DNA of 64,000 nt. Origin: Alphaproteobacteria bacterium. Lineage in GTDB: Bacteria; Pseudomonadota; Alphaproteobacteria; Micavibrionales; UBA2020. This document shows, piece by piece, positions 52,287 to 61,552 of the stretch. The position numbers and the translations under genes are program-made. Below the pieces are notes generated by a model. The model made no database searches, was not told the origin of the DNA, and saw only the letters and a list, made by a program, of their open reading frames with translations. Every line of letters starts with the position of its first letter. The stretch's first letter is position 1. The stretch spans positions 1 to 64,000 of the forward strand of contig WGNE01000024.1 of the NCBI GenBank assembly GCA_016124645.1, written 5' to 3'.

Positions 52287-53282
52287 ATGTCTGTATCAAA
52301 GCCGGATATAGGGCTCGAACAAAGGGTCGAGATCATCCGTGAATTCAACCGTATGTACATGCAGCGGATCGGCATGTTGTCGGAACATATTTTCGGCAGC
52401 GCCTTCACGCCCGCGGAAATCCGTATCCTGAATGAACTGAGCATCAAGCGCCCCACGACCGCCAGCGTGCTGAGCCGCGATCTCGGCATGGACGGCGGCT
52501 ATCTCAGCCGCATCCTGAACGGCTTCGAGCGCAAGGGGCTCATCTCCAAGCAAAAGTCGAAAGAGGACGCGCGCCAGCGCCTCATCCTCCTGACCAAGAA
52601 GGGCCGCAAGGAATCGGACGGCGTGCTGGAAGAGGCGCGGCGCATCATGATGGGCATCGTCGCCCCGCTGCCGGTGGAGGAGCAAATCCGCCTCGTCGCC
52701 GCCATGAGCACCATCGACCGCATCATCAACGGCGGCGTCGGCATGAACAATCCGCGCGTGCAGGCGCCTTTCACCCTGCGGCCGCACCGGCTGGGCGACA
52801 TCGGCCTCGTCATCCACAGCCATGTGGTGCAATGCGCGGCCGATTACGGCTGGAACGAGGAATTCGAGGCGCTGGTCGCAGAGGAGGCCGGCAAGTTCAT
52901 CCGCAATTTCGATCCGGCGTGCGAACGCGGCTGGGTGGCGGAGATCGACGGGCGGCTCATGGGGTCGATCTTCCTGAAAAAGAAGGTGGAAGAGAAGGGC
53001 GCCGGCTGCATCTGCCTGCTCTACGTCATGCCGGTCGCGCGCGGCATGGGCATCGGCGTGAGCCTGTTGAACGAGCTGCTGCGCTTCGCCCGCCACGCGG
53101 GCTATAAAAAGCTGGTGATGGAAACGGAAAGCGCGCCCGATTTCCTGCGGGCGCTGCTGAAGAACGCGGGGCTGAAGCTGGCCAGCGAAACCCCGCACCA
53201 CCGTTTCGGCAAGGACCAGCTCGGCCAGATCTGGGAGATGGCGCTTTCCCCGGAAAAACCGGCGGCGGAAACCCCGGAGTGA
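52287..53282 (+). CDS. MarR-family regulator fused to a GNAT acetyltransferase
   Basis: A 331-residue fusion. Residues ~5-150 form a MarR winged helix: FTPAEIRILNELSIKRP, ASVLSRDLGMDGGYLSRILNG (recognition helix) and GLISKQKSKEDARQRLILLT (wing). Residues ~165-320 form a GNAT domain: IDGRLMGSIFLKKK, CICLLYVMPVARGMGIG (acetyl-CoA loop R-G-M-G-I-G) and the last strand HRFGKDQLGQIWEM. Such MarR-GNAT proteins are common; binding ligand unknown. Start at ATG 52287 is chosen by alignment; a GTG at 52248 extends the N-terminus by 13 residues. Confidence 0.88.
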   Translation: MSVSKPDIGLEQRVEIIREFNRMYMQRIGMLSEHIFGSAFTPAEIRILNELSIKRPTTASVLSRDLGMDGGYLSRILNGFERKGLISKQKSKEDARQRLILLTKKGRKESDGVLEEARRIMMGIVAPLPVEEQIRLVAAMSTIDRIINGGVGMNNPRVQAPFTLRPHRLGDIGLVIHSHVVQCAADYGWNEEFEALVAEEAGKFIRNFDPACERGWVAEIDGRLMGSIFLKKKVEEKGAGCICLLYVMPVARGMGIGVSLLNELLRFARHAGYKKLVMETESAPDFLRALLKNAGLKLASETPHHRFGKDQLGQIWEMALSPEKPAAETPE

Positions 53283-53299
53283 TTTTTCTCAATGCGTGC

Positions 53300-54583
53300 T
53301 TATGATCCGAAGCCGCGGCGCGGCGCGGGTTTCAGCGGCGCCGGCTTTTGCGGCGCGGGCGCGCTCAGCTTGTCCGGCACCGGCTTGTAGCTTGCGAAGA
53401 GGGGGGTGAGGTCGATGGCGTTCATGTCGAAGGTCGGGTTGACGATCCTGCCGCCCGAAGCATTGTTGAAATAGTCGATGGCGTTGATGAAGGCGACCGC
53501 GGCCTGCTTGACCTGCGGGTCGTTGTCCAGCATGTGGCTGTTGTAGAGCGCGGCGGCGAGATAAACGCTGCGCTGGCCGTCGGACATGTGCGAGGGGAAG
53601 GCATTGTCGTTGTATTTGCCGGCCTCGCCGATGAGGGCGCGAAGCTCCGTGAAGGAGGCGGCGTCCTCATGCGCGGTGAAGACGCTTTCCCCGCCGCGCA
53701 TCATGGCGAAGGTCGAGGCATGGGAGTCGTCGCCCTTCAGCACCGCGTTCATGGCGCGCAGGTGCGTGATGATCGTTTTGGTTTCCTGCAAAAGGCCGGG
53801 GTCCGTGCCGCGGTCCTGCAGCACGCGGAAGGCGTAGATGTCGGCGTCGGACTCGTTCGCGTTGACATAGACGGTCTTTTCCTGGTCGCAGTGGCGCGCC
53901 TCGTGCAGCATCACGTATTCGAACAGGGTTTTCTTCAGCGCGGCGTCGCTGTGCTGGAACTTGAAATCCTTGCTGTCCACGCGCGAGAAGTCGGCGAAGA
54001 AACGGTTCAGCGAAAAATCGGCGGGCGGGCGGATGAAGCACTGGCGCAGGGACGGGTCGTCGTCGTTCGACATCGAATAGGCGTCGAGCGCGTTGGGGAA
54101 GATCATGTCGCCGAAACCCTTGATGAGGCCTTCGGTATAGATGAAGGGCGTGGCGATGGCCAGCCGGGTCTTGTTCTGGTGCGGGTCCTTTTCCGCCTCG
54201 TGCCAGATGATGCTCGTCTCGTTCCCGGCGAGGTGGAAGGGGTAGAGGATGTTGTTGCGCTCATAGACCCTGATCTCCCGGGCATGGAAGTTCTGGCTGA
54301 GGTCGCCGGGGTAGCCCTGTTCGGCCATGTATTCATTGAAGGGCTTGCTGACCAGCCCGGGGTGGAACTGCAGGCCGGTGGACAGCGCGCTGGAAGCCAG
54401 CAGCACGCCGAGGATGCGGTTGCGCCACTTGCGGCGGCGGCGCTTGAATATCTCTTTTTGCACGCGCTTGTTGCTCAGGATATCTTCGGGGATCGGCGGC
54501 AGCTTCGCCTTGCGGCGGAAGATACTGCTGAGCAATCCTTTGCGCTTTTCGCCGCCGTCCGGCGTGTTCGGGCTGTCGGCCAT
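53300..54583 (-). CDS. Membrane-anchored HExxH protein (putative metallopeptidase)
   Basis: A 427-residue protein with a basic N-terminus, one transmembrane segment (about residues 56-72), then a large periplasmic part. The motif HEARH is at 227-231, and NESDAD at 243-248 would supply the third zinc ligand. Before that there is FPNALDAYSMSND. The C-terminus is Pro/Ala-rich and basic. I assign no family. The same HExxH and E-S/C-x-AD pair is in 43895-44878. No adjacent partner. Confidence 0.62.
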   Translation of the reverse strand: MADSPNTPDGGEKRKGLLSSIFRRKAKLPPIPEDILSNKRVQKEIFKRRRRKWRNRILGVLLASSALSTGLQFHPGLVSKPFNEYMAEQGYPGDLSQNFHAREIRVYERNNILYPFHLAGNETSIIWHEAEKDPHQNKTRLAIATPFIYTEGLIKGFGDMIFPNALDAYSMSNDDDPSLRQCFIRPPADFSLNRFFADFSRVDSKDFKFQHSDAALKKTLFEYVMLHEARHCDQEKTVYVNANESDADIYAFRVLQDRGTDPGLLQETKTIITHLRAMNAVLKGDDSHASTFAMMRGGESVFTAHEDAASFTELRALIGEAGKYNDNAFPSHMSDGQRSVYLAAALYNSHMLDNDPQVKQAAVAFINAIDYFNNASGGRIVNPTFDMNAIDLTPLFASYKPVPDKLSAPAPQKPAPLKPAPRRGFGS

Positions 54584-54676
54584 TCTTCAATTCCAATGTC
54601 TAAGCTGTTGAGGTTAATAAGATACCGGAATGACAGAAATATGTCAAATTGGTATTTTCATCATGAATTCAGCGGG

Positions 54677-55447
54677 TTAAATCCTGAGCTGCACGACGAC
54701 CGGCGTATGGTCCGAGGCTTTTTCCCAGCCGCGAGGCGTTTTGTCGATGGCGCAGCCCTCCAGCCCGTCGGCGGCCTGCGGCGAGAGCAGCAGGTGGTCG
54801 ATGCGGATGCCGTGGTTCTGCGGCCAGGCGCCGCCCTGATAGTCCCAGAAGCTGTACTGGTGGTCGTCGTCGTTGCAGGCGCGGAAGGCGTCGGTATAGC
54901 CAAGATAGACCAGCTCGCGCAGCTTTTTGCGGCTTTCCAGCCGGAACAGCGCGTCCTCGGCCCAAAGGGCGGGGTCAAAGCAGTCGCGGTCCTCGGGGAT
55001 GACGTTGTAGTCGCCGCCCAGCACGGTCGGCGCTTCCTGCGCCAGCAGCTCCTTCGCATGGGCGGTCAGCCGGTCCATCCAGCCCAGCTTGTAGGGGTAT
55101 TTCTCCGTATCCACCGGGTTGCCGTTGGGCAGGTAGATCGAGGCGACGCGCACCCCGCGCACCGTGGCTTCGATATAGCGGGCCTGCTCGTCGTTCTTGT
55201 CGCCGGGCAGGCCGGAAACCACCTTTTCGATGGGGCGTTTGGACAGGATGGCCACGCCGTTCCATGACTTCTGGCCGTGGACGGCGGATTCGTAGCCCGC
55301 TTTCCTGAAGTCCTCGGCGGGGAATTTGTCGTCGGTGCACTTCAATTCCTGCATCAGCAACACGTCCGGCGACTGTTCCTCCAGCCAGCGCAGCACGTTC
55401 GGCAGGCGGGCATTGATGGAGTTGATGTTCCATGTGGCGATTTTCAC
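54677..55447 (-). CDS. xth: Exodeoxyribonuclease III
   Basis: A 256-residue AP endonuclease/3'-exonuclease. Motifs: KIATWNINSINARLPN, LLMQELKCTDDKFP (metal-binding Glu), GVAILSK, NPVDTEKYPYKLGW, LGGDYNVIPEDRDCF, and the C-terminal ASDHTPVVVQL with the catalytic His. The ORF extends 87 codons further upstream, but homology begins at VKIATW and a GTG codon at 55447 with GGGAA upstream is the start. Family length supports this. Confidence 0.94.
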   Translation of the reverse strand: MKIATWNINSINARLPNVLRWLEEQSPDVLLMQELKCTDDKFPAEDFRKAGYESAVHGQKSWNGVAILSKRPIEKVVSGLPGDKNDEQARYIEATVRGVRVASIYLPNGNPVDTEKYPYKLGWMDRLTAHAKELLAQEAPTVLGGDYNVIPEDRDCFDPALWAEDALFRLESRKKLRELVYLGYTDAFRACNDDDHQYSFWDYQGGAWPQNHGIRIDHLLLSPQAADGLEGCAIDKTPRGWEKASDHTPVVVQLRI

Positions 55448-55706
55448 GGCATTATTTCCCAGTTTTATGAAAGGCTTAGGGTATTTTAAGCTTAAAACGC
55501 ATTTTTCGCGAAGGGTTTTTTGCGGAACATGCGTGTCATAATCAGATACGGCCATGACCGGATACTTGCCGCGGGGCGAACCGTTAACCATTCGGTGGGG
55601 GATGTCCTGATATGATGATCCGGGCCATGGGCCGGTGCAGGGAAAAGACGACACTGCCCTTGATCTGACCTCCCGTCGTCGCTTGTTTTTTTGAAAGGGA
55701 CCGAGC

Positions 55707-56177
55707 ATGAAAAAGTTTTTGATGATGGCGAGCGTTTTCGCGTTTACCGCAATACTGAGCCAGTCGGTGATGCTGTCGCCGGCTTTCGCGCAGGACGATA
55801 ACGGCGGCCCGCCCGCGGCCCATGGCCCGCGCGGCGATGGAAACGGTCCCGGCGGCCCCGGTGGTGGCCCTGGCGGCGGTCAGGGGCCGAACCTTGACGA
55901 GATCAAGTCCAAGATCATCCAGCGCATGGACGAGCATATCGCCAAGATGCAAAAGGCCGAGGCCTGCGTGAAAGCGGCCAGCGACCGCGAAGCCCTGCGC
56001 GCCTGCATGCCCAAGCGCAAGCACGGCGGCGGTGATCGTGACGGCGACGGGCGCGGCTGGAAACGCGGCGGCGGCGACAACGGCGGCGGCTTCATGCGCC
56101 ATCGTCGCGGCGGCGGCAGCGATAACGGCGGCGGCCCCGGCGGCGATATGCCCGACGATCAGGGCGGCGACGAATAA
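55707..56177 (+). CDS. Secreted Gly-rich protein
   Basis: A 156-residue exported protein: signal peptide MKKFLMMASVFAFTAIL...PAFA, then Gly/Pro/Asp-rich flanks around a short helical core (LDEIKSKIIQRMDEHIAKMQ, KAEACVKAASDREALRACM) with two cysteines, probably a disulphide. Similar small periplasmic proteins accompany CpxP/Spy-type chaperones, but the LTxxQ motif is absent. GAAAGGGACC is before the ATG. A terminator follows. Confidence 0.68.
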   Translation: MKKFLMMASVFAFTAILSQSVMLSPAFAQDDNGGPPAAHGPRGDGNGPGGPGGGPGGGQGPNLDEIKSKIIQRMDEHIAKMQKAEACVKAASDREALRACMPKRKHGGGDRDGDGRGWKRGGGDNGGGFMRHRRGGGSDNGGGPGGDMPDDQGGDE

Positions 56178-56201
56178 GCCCTGAGGTACGGATAAACAAA
56201 G

Positions 56202-56231
56202 CACCCGCTCTTGCGAAAGGGCGGGTGTTTT
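56202..56231 (+). terminator. Rho-independent terminator
   Basis: CACCCGC (56202-56208) and GCGGGTG (56221-56227) form a 7-bp stem with a 12-base loop followed by four T. It lies between the convergent Gly-rich protein gene and erpA. Confidence 0.7.
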
Positions 56232-56253
56232 GTATTCGTTTTTTTGATTTCCC

Positions 56254-56610
56254 TCAGGTCTTCGGCGCGAAGGAGTTCCCGCAGCCGCAGGAGGCCGCGG
56301 CGTTCGGGTTCTTGATCTTGAAGGCGGATTTGATCATTTCCTGCACGTAATCGACCTCGGCGTTGTTGAGGAAGGGCAGGGAGGTCTCGTCCGTCACCAG
56401 CACGGCGCCGTCTTTTTCGAAGGTCACGTCGTCGGGGTTCAGCTTGTCGTCCCAGTCGAGGTCATACTGAAAGCCAGAGCAGCCGCCGCCCAGCACCGTG
56501 ACGCGCAGCATCAGCTTGGGATTGTTCTCTTTCTCGCGCATGGCGAGGATGCGCTTGGCGCAATTGCCCGTTATGGACATCGTCAGGGTTTCGGTCTGGG
56601 GTTCGGACAT
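56254..56610 (-). CDS. erpA: Iron-sulfur cluster insertion protein ErpA/IscA type
   Basis: A 118-residue A-type carrier. The three cluster-binding cysteines are Cys44 in GGGCSGFQYDL and Cys108 and Cys110 in SCGCGNSF. The family pattern is intact (TITGNCAKRI-like start, DPKL-like PKLMLRV, DLDWDD). It hands Fe-S clusters to apo-proteins. It is divergent from dgt, a common alphaproteobacterial pairing, with 121 bases between starts. Confidence 0.92.
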   Translation of the reverse strand: MSEPQTETLTMSITGNCAKRILAMREKENNPKLMLRVTVLGGGCSGFQYDLDWDDKLNPDDVTFEKDGAVLVTDETSLPFLNNAEVDYVQEMIKSAFKIKNPNAAASCGCGNSFAPKT

Positions 56611-56731
56611 GGTTTAATTCCCGTATTTAATTCTTTCCATTCAGGCAATAATATGGTTTAAAAACCTTGTAAATCAACAGAATTCAGGCTCCGCGGCATG
56701 GCCGCGACGGGTTCTGACGGGAAGGGTCGAT

Positions 56732-58054
56732 ATGTCTGCGCGCGCGAAAGTGAAACAGGCCGCCAAACCTGCCAAGAAAAAGAACAGCAAGAAATTGAAA
56801 TCATTGAAGAAAAAAGCGCAACCGACCGACGTCGGCAAATCGGCGCTGGATGGATATCTGGCCGCGGACGGCAAGGCCGTCTATGCCTCCCGCCCGCAGG
56901 AAAGCCGGGGCCGCCTCTATGACGAAGCCCCCAGCAAGACCCGCGGCGCCTTCGAGCGCGACCGCGACCGCATCATCCACTGCGCCGCCTTCCGCCGCCT
57001 GAAATTCAAGACGCAGGTCTTCGTCTATCACGAAGGGGATCATTACCGCACCCGCCTTTCGCACAGCATCGAGGTCGCGCAGGTGGCCCGCTCGCTCGCG
57101 CGGCTGCTGCACGCGGACGAAGACCTTGCCGAGACCTGCGCCCTCGCGCATGACCTCGGCCATACGCCCTTCGCCCATGTGGGGGAGGACGCGCTGAAGG
57201 AATGCATGGAACCCTACGGCGGCTTCGACCACAACGACCAGACCCTGCGCGTGGTGACCAAGCTGGAAAAGAAATACCCCGACTTCGACGGGCTGAACCT
57301 GTGCTGGGAATCCCTCGAGGGGCTCGTCAAGCACAACGGGCCGGTGGTTAAAAAAGGCCACAAGAAGCCCAAGCTTGAAATCACCCTGTCCGAGATCAGC
57401 AAGCAGTGGGACATGATGCTGGGCAGCTATGCCTCGCTCGAAGCGCAGGCGGCGGGCATCGCGGACGACATCGCCTACAACAGCCACGACCTCGACGACG
57501 GCCTGCAGGCGGGCATGTTCACCCTGAAAGACCTCGAACAGGTCGAATGGGTGGACGCCATCATGCGCGCCAAGCGCAAGGCGCATCCCGACATCGACAA
57601 TTACCGCCTGACGCAGGAAACCATCCGCGACGTCATGGGCACCTATGTCATCGACGTGCTGGCCGAAAGCCGCGCGAATATCATCGCGCTGGACCCGAAA
57701 ACGCCGGACGACATCCGCCATGCGAAGCACCAGCTCGTCACCATGTCCGATGAAATGAAGAAGAAGGACCGTGCGCTGCGCGACTTCCTCTGGGCGAATT
57801 TCTACCGCCACCACCAGGTCAGCCGCGTGCGCCGCAAGGTCTTCGCCTGCGTGCAGGACTTGTTCGCCGTGTTCATGGAGCACAAGCGCTGCCTGCCCGC
57901 CGTGGTCCTGAAACAGGTGGACGCCGTGCCCAAGGGCTGGAAGGCGGAAACTTGGCGCGCCCGCGCGGTCGCCGACTATATCGCCAGCATGACCGACCGC
58001 CTCGCGCTGCTGGAACACCGTGACCTTTTTGACGCCTATCAGGTGATGAGATGA
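56732..58054 (+). CDS. dgt: dGTPase-like HD-domain triphosphohydrolase
   Basis: A 440-residue HD phosphohydrolase that cleaves dNTPs to nucleoside and tripolyphosphate. HD metal ligands: His111 in RLSHSIEVAQVARSL, His140-Asp141 in ALAHDLGHTPFAH; the region RDRIIHCAAFRRLKFKTQVF is typical of dGTPase-like proteins of alphaproteobacteria. An unusual Lys/Ala-rich N-terminal extension of ~35 residues (KVKQAAKPAKKKNSKKLK) precedes the domain. GAAGGG lies before the ATG. The stop overlaps argS as ATGA. Confidence 0.93.
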   Translation: MSARAKVKQAAKPAKKKNSKKLKSLKKKAQPTDVGKSALDGYLAADGKAVYASRPQESRGRLYDEAPSKTRGAFERDRDRIIHCAAFRRLKFKTQVFVYHEGDHYRTRLSHSIEVAQVARSLARLLHADEDLAETCALAHDLGHTPFAHVGEDALKECMEPYGGFDHNDQTLRVVTKLEKKYPDFDGLNLCWESLEGLVKHNGPVVKKGHKKPKLEITLSEISKQWDMMLGSYASLEAQAAGIADDIAYNSHDLDDGLQAGMFTLKDLEQVEWVDAIMRAKRKAHPDIDNYRLTQETIRDVMGTYVIDVLAESRANIIALDPKTPDDIRHAKHQLVTMSDEMKKKDRALRDFLWANFYRHHQVSRVRRKVFACVQDLFAVFMEHKRCLPAVVLKQVDAVPKGWKAETWRARAVADYIASMTDRLALLEHRDLFDAYQVMR

Positions 58055-59817
58055 GCAATATCTTTCAAAGCTACAAGACCAAGGTCGATGGCATCCTCGG
58101 CGGCATGGCCGCCAACGGCGACCTGCCCGCGGATCTCGATATGTCCCGCGTGAAGGTGGAACCGCCCAAGGACGTCTCGCACGGCGACATGGCGACCAAC
58201 GCCGCGATGGTGCTGGCGAAAGCCGCCGGCAAGAACCCGCGCCAGCTGGGCGAGGCCATCGTCGCGAAAATGCAGGCGATGCCCGAGATCAAGGAAGCCA
58301 GCGTCGCCGGCCCCGGCTTCGTCAACTTCCGCCTTGCCGACAGCGAGTGGATGGAGACCATGCGCACCATCCTGACCGAGGGCGTGCATTACGGCGACAG
58401 CGCGCTGGGCAAGGGCGAGAAGGTGAACATCGAATACGTCTCCGCCAACCCCACGGGCCCCATGCACGCGGGCCACACGCGCGGCGCGGTCATCGGCGAT
58501 GCGCTGGCCAATCTTTTGCAAAAGGCGGGCTATGACGTCACCAAGGAATATTACTTCAACGACGCGGGCACGCAGGTCGATGTGCTGGCGCGCACCACGC
58601 ACCTGCGCTACCGCGAGGCGCTGGGCGAGGACATCGGCGACATCCCGGAAGGACTCTACCCCGGCGAATACCTGAAGGAAGTCGGCGAAGCGCTCGTGAA
58701 ACGCGATGGCGACAAATGGCGCGGCAAGGACGAGGCCGAATGGCTGGTGCCCGTGCGCGAATTCGCCGTGAACTTCATGATGGGGGTCATCAAGAAAGAC
58801 CTCGAGCTCATCGGCATCACGCACGAGGTTTTCTCGAACGAGCGCGAGATGGTCGAGGACGGCACGCTGGAGACCGCCTTCAGGACGCTGACGGACAAGG
58901 GGCTGATTTACCAAGGCACCCTGCCGCCGCCCAAGGGCAAGGAGATGGAGGACTGGGAGCCCGTGGAGCTGACCCTGTTCCGCTCCAGCAACTTCGGCGA
59001 TTCATCCGACCGCCCGCTGAAAAAGCGCGACGGCACATGGGCCTATATCATGCCCGACATCGCCTATCACTATAACAAGATACAGCGCGGCTATAAGTGG
59101 ATGATCAACGTGCTGGGCAAGGACCATCACGGCTACGAGGAACGCATCCGCCCCGCCATCGCCGCGCTGGCGGGCGAGGACAAGGACATCCGCCTCAACG
59201 TCGTCTATTGCGGCATGGTCAAGCTGTTCAAGAACGGCGAGCCGGTGAAGCTTTCCAAGCGCGCGGGCAACATCATCACCCTGCGCGAAATCGTGGAGGA
59301 GGTGGGGCCGGGCGCGGTGCGCTTCTTCATGCTCTCCCGCACGCCTGACTCGGAGCTTGATTTCGACTTCGCGAAAGTGGTCGAGCAGTCGAAAGACAAC
59401 CCCGTGTTCTACGTGCAATACGCGCATGCGCGCTGCTGCTCCGTGTTGCGCAACGGGGCGGAGATGTTCCCCAAGGCCGATTTGTCGCCGGAAGCGCTCG
59501 CCAAGGCCGACCTCGCGCGGCTCAGCACGCCCGAGGAACTGCAGCTCATCCGCTTCATGGCGGGCTGGCCGCGCTTCGTCGAGGCGGCGGCGGAAGCGCA
59601 CGAGCCGCACCGCGTCGCCACATGGCTGCATGACATGGCCTCCGAATTCCACGCCTTCTGGAACAAGGGGCGCGACGTCGGCGCGCTGCGCTTCCTGCAT
59701 GAAGACGACGAAGCCCTGAGCCTCGCGCGCATGGCATTGGTCAAATCAGTCGCGACGGCGATCGCCTCCGGCCTCGCCGTCATGGGAGTAACGCCACTGG
59801 AGGAGCTGCACGGATGA
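58051..59817 (+). CDS. argS: Arginyl-tRNA synthetase
   Basis: A 588-residue class I synthetase. The HIGH motif is HAGH at residues 139-142 in SANPTGPMHAGHTRG, and the KMSKS equivalent is KLSKRAGN near residue 405. Also typical are the N-terminal Add1 domain, the FNDAGTQV segment and the C-terminal DALR-type domain. Second in the dgt-argS-SPOR operon, overlapping its neighbours by ATGA at both ends. Confidence 0.98.
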   Translation: MSNIFQSYKTKVDGILGGMAANGDLPADLDMSRVKVEPPKDVSHGDMATNAAMVLAKAAGKNPRQLGEAIVAKMQAMPEIKEASVAGPGFVNFRLADSEWMETMRTILTEGVHYGDSALGKGEKVNIEYVSANPTGPMHAGHTRGAVIGDALANLLQKAGYDVTKEYYFNDAGTQVDVLARTTHLRYREALGEDIGDIPEGLYPGEYLKEVGEALVKRDGDKWRGKDEAEWLVPVREFAVNFMMGVIKKDLELIGITHEVFSNEREMVEDGTLETAFRTLTDKGLIYQGTLPPPKGKEMEDWEPVELTLFRSSNFGDSSDRPLKKRDGTWAYIMPDIAYHYNKIQRGYKWMINVLGKDHHGYEERIRPAIAALAGEDKDIRLNVVYCGMVKLFKNGEPVKLSKRAGNIITLREIVEEVGPGAVRFFMLSRTPDSELDFDFAKVVEQSKDNPVFYVQYAHARCCSVLRNGAEMFPKADLSPEALAKADLARLSTPEELQLIRFMAGWPRFVEAAAEAHEPHRVATWLHDMASEFHAFWNKGRDVGALRFLHEDDEALSLARMALVKSVATAIASGLAVMGVTPLEELHG

Positions 59818-60713
59818 CGCAAGCAAAAGACGACACCAGCCTCGGAACCCTCTACGCCCGCGGCCGCCCGCCGCAGGAGCCGAAACGCGTCCTGCCGCGC
59901 GGCATGCTGACCTTCATCGCGCTCGCGGGTTTCGCCGCCGTCATCTGGTACGCCTACCCGCGCGAGCACAAGGCCTATCAGGACGTGGACATCCCCGTCA
60001 TCACGGCGGACAATACGCCCTATAAATTCAAGCCCGAGGACCCGGGCGGCATGGACATCCGCCATCAGGACAGCACGGTCTTCGACCCGCTGGAAAACAA
60101 GTCGCCCGACACGGTCGAAAAACTGCGCCCGCCCGCCGAGCAGCCGATGAGCAAGGACAAGGCCGTCGAGCTCGCCCGCGCGCAGGATACCCCCGCCGTG
60201 GAAGACAAGCCCGCGAGGCTCGACCTCGGCATGCAGATGAAGACCCTGCCCGACGGCACGGAGAAAATCGTGACCGCGCCGGAGGTCAAGCCCGTGACCG
60301 CGACGCCCGCGCACGCCGTCTCCGCGAAGCGGGCGCCGCCGCAGGTCATCCACAACGCGCCGGTGAAAACCGCCGCCGCGCCGATCCCCAAGCCCGCGCC
60401 GGTGAAGACGGCAGCTGCGGATAAAACGGCCGCCGCCGCCATCAAGCCGGACGCGACGGAAACGGCCAGCGGGGTCTATATCCAGCTGGGCGCCTTCCGC
60501 GAGCTTTCGGCCGCGCGGCGCGAATGGAGCGCGCTGCAAAAGAAATTCCCCCAGTATTTTTCCAACCTCACCATGCGCACCGAGCGCGTGGACCTCGGCG
60601 CCAAGGGCGTCTATAACCGCCTGCAGGCGGGCCGGTTGAGCCGGGAGGATGCGAAGAAGATTTGCGAGGCGATGAAATCCGTTCATTCCGCGGGCTGCAT
60701 CATCGTGCGCTGA
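59814..60713 (+). CDS. SPOR-domain inner membrane protein
   Basis: A 299-residue bitopic protein: cytoplasmic N-terminus, one transmembrane segment (MLTFIALAGFAAVIWYAYP, about residues 30-48), a long Pro/Ala/Lys-rich linker and a C-terminal SPOR domain (GVYIQLGAFRELSAARREW, LGAKGVYNRLQAGRLSREDA). SPOR domains bind denuded peptidoglycan at the septum. It sits between argS and nagZ in alphaproteobacteria as expected. Confidence 0.93.
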   Translation: MTQAKDDTSLGTLYARGRPPQEPKRVLPRGMLTFIALAGFAAVIWYAYPREHKAYQDVDIPVITADNTPYKFKPEDPGGMDIRHQDSTVFDPLENKSPDTVEKLRPPAEQPMSKDKAVELARAQDTPAVEDKPARLDLGMQMKTLPDGTEKIVTAPEVKPVTATPAHAVSAKRAPPQVIHNAPVKTAAAPIPKPAPVKTAAADKTAAAAIKPDATETASGVYIQLGAFRELSAARREWSALQKKFPQYFSNLTMRTERVDLGAKGVYNRLQAGRLSREDAKKICEAMKSVHSAGCIIVR

Positions 60714-60738
60714 TGAAATTTTTGTAAGGAGAACTTGA

Positions 60739-61035
60739 ATGGACCGCTGGCAGCAACTGCAGGACGACATCGGCGTCTTCACCGACAAGACCTTCGGCGA
60801 AAGCACGCCGCAGGCGAAGGCGCACCACCTCTCGGAAGAGGCGCTGGAAGCCGCCGCCGACCCGCAGGACATCATCGAATGGGCGGATTGCACCATCCTG
60901 CTGCTCGACGGCGTGCGCAAGGCGGGGTTTTCGACCGAAGACCTCTACCAGGCCGTGCTGAAGAAGATGGAAATCAACCGCAACCGCAAATGGGGCGAGA
61001 AAGACGCGAACGGCGTCGTCCGCCATGTAAAATGA
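60739..61035 (+). CDS. DUF550 (MazZ/MazG-like) dATP/dGTP pyrophosphatase-type protein
   Basis: A 98-residue helical protein with the DUF550 pattern: WQQLQDDIGVFTDKTF, HHLSEEALEAAADPQDIIEWAD (the EExxE...ExAD metal site of MazG-like enzymes) and KMEINRNRKWGEK. DUF550 members can cleave dATP and dGTP; a phage homologue does so. It sits inside the dgt-argS-SPOR-nagZ run, next to another dNTP-degrading gene. AAGGAG is 7 bases before the ATG. Confidence 0.82.
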   Translation: MDRWQQLQDDIGVFTDKTFGESTPQAKAHHLSEEALEAAADPQDIIEWADCTILLLDGVRKAGFSTEDLYQAVLKKMEINRNRKWGEKDANGVVRHVK

Positions 61036-61057
61036 TGCCTGCATCCGGGAACGCGGA

Positions 61058-61528
61058 ATGAAAAAGAACCTCTCCTTCATGGCCCGGCTTGGCATCGTGC
61101 TGCTTGCGGGGCTTGCCTTTTTCGCCTATCAGAAGCTGACTCCCGACAAGAATATGGAGCTGGTGCAAGCGGAGGCCGGAAAAATCCAGGCGGCGTCCGA
61201 TTGTGCGATGATGACCGCGCTCGTGCTCCAGTCCGTCACGCAGGGGCGGGCCGCGGAAAAAACGGCCCCGCAAGAAAAAATCGAAAATCTCAGGAAATAC
61301 GCGGATCTTTTCAAGAATGAACTCGGCAGGCTGAGCGACGAATACCCGAAGGCTTTGGTCAGGATAACGAAACAATATGCCGCCGATCACGCGGTGACTT
61401 ACAAGGAGGCGGATGAGGCGGTTTCTTCCGAAGCGGCGTGGCAAAAGCAAAGGGTGCACAAGGCGCTTGAACAGTCGAACTACGAACCGGCCGCCTGCAT
61501 GGCGTATCTGCCGGAATTGAAACCCTGA
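61058..61528 (+). CDS. Single-pass membrane protein of unknown function
   Basis: A 156-residue protein with one N-terminal hydrophobic segment (FMARLGIVLLAGLAFFAYQKL) and a charged helical outside region with two cysteines (ASDCAMM, PAACMAY). No family recognised. Inserted between DUF550 and nagZ, it is not part of the conserved cluster as I know it. Spacing (22 and 24 bases) suggests co-transcription. Confidence 0.58.
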   Translation: MKKNLSFMARLGIVLLAGLAFFAYQKLTPDKNMELVQAEAGKIQAASDCAMMTALVLQSVTQGRAAEKTAPQEKIENLRKYADLFKNELGRLSDEYPKALVRITKQYAADHAVTYKEADEAVSSEAAWQKQRVHKALEQSNYEPAACMAYLPELKP

Positions 61529-61552
61529 AGAGGCATTAAAGGAAAAAACATC

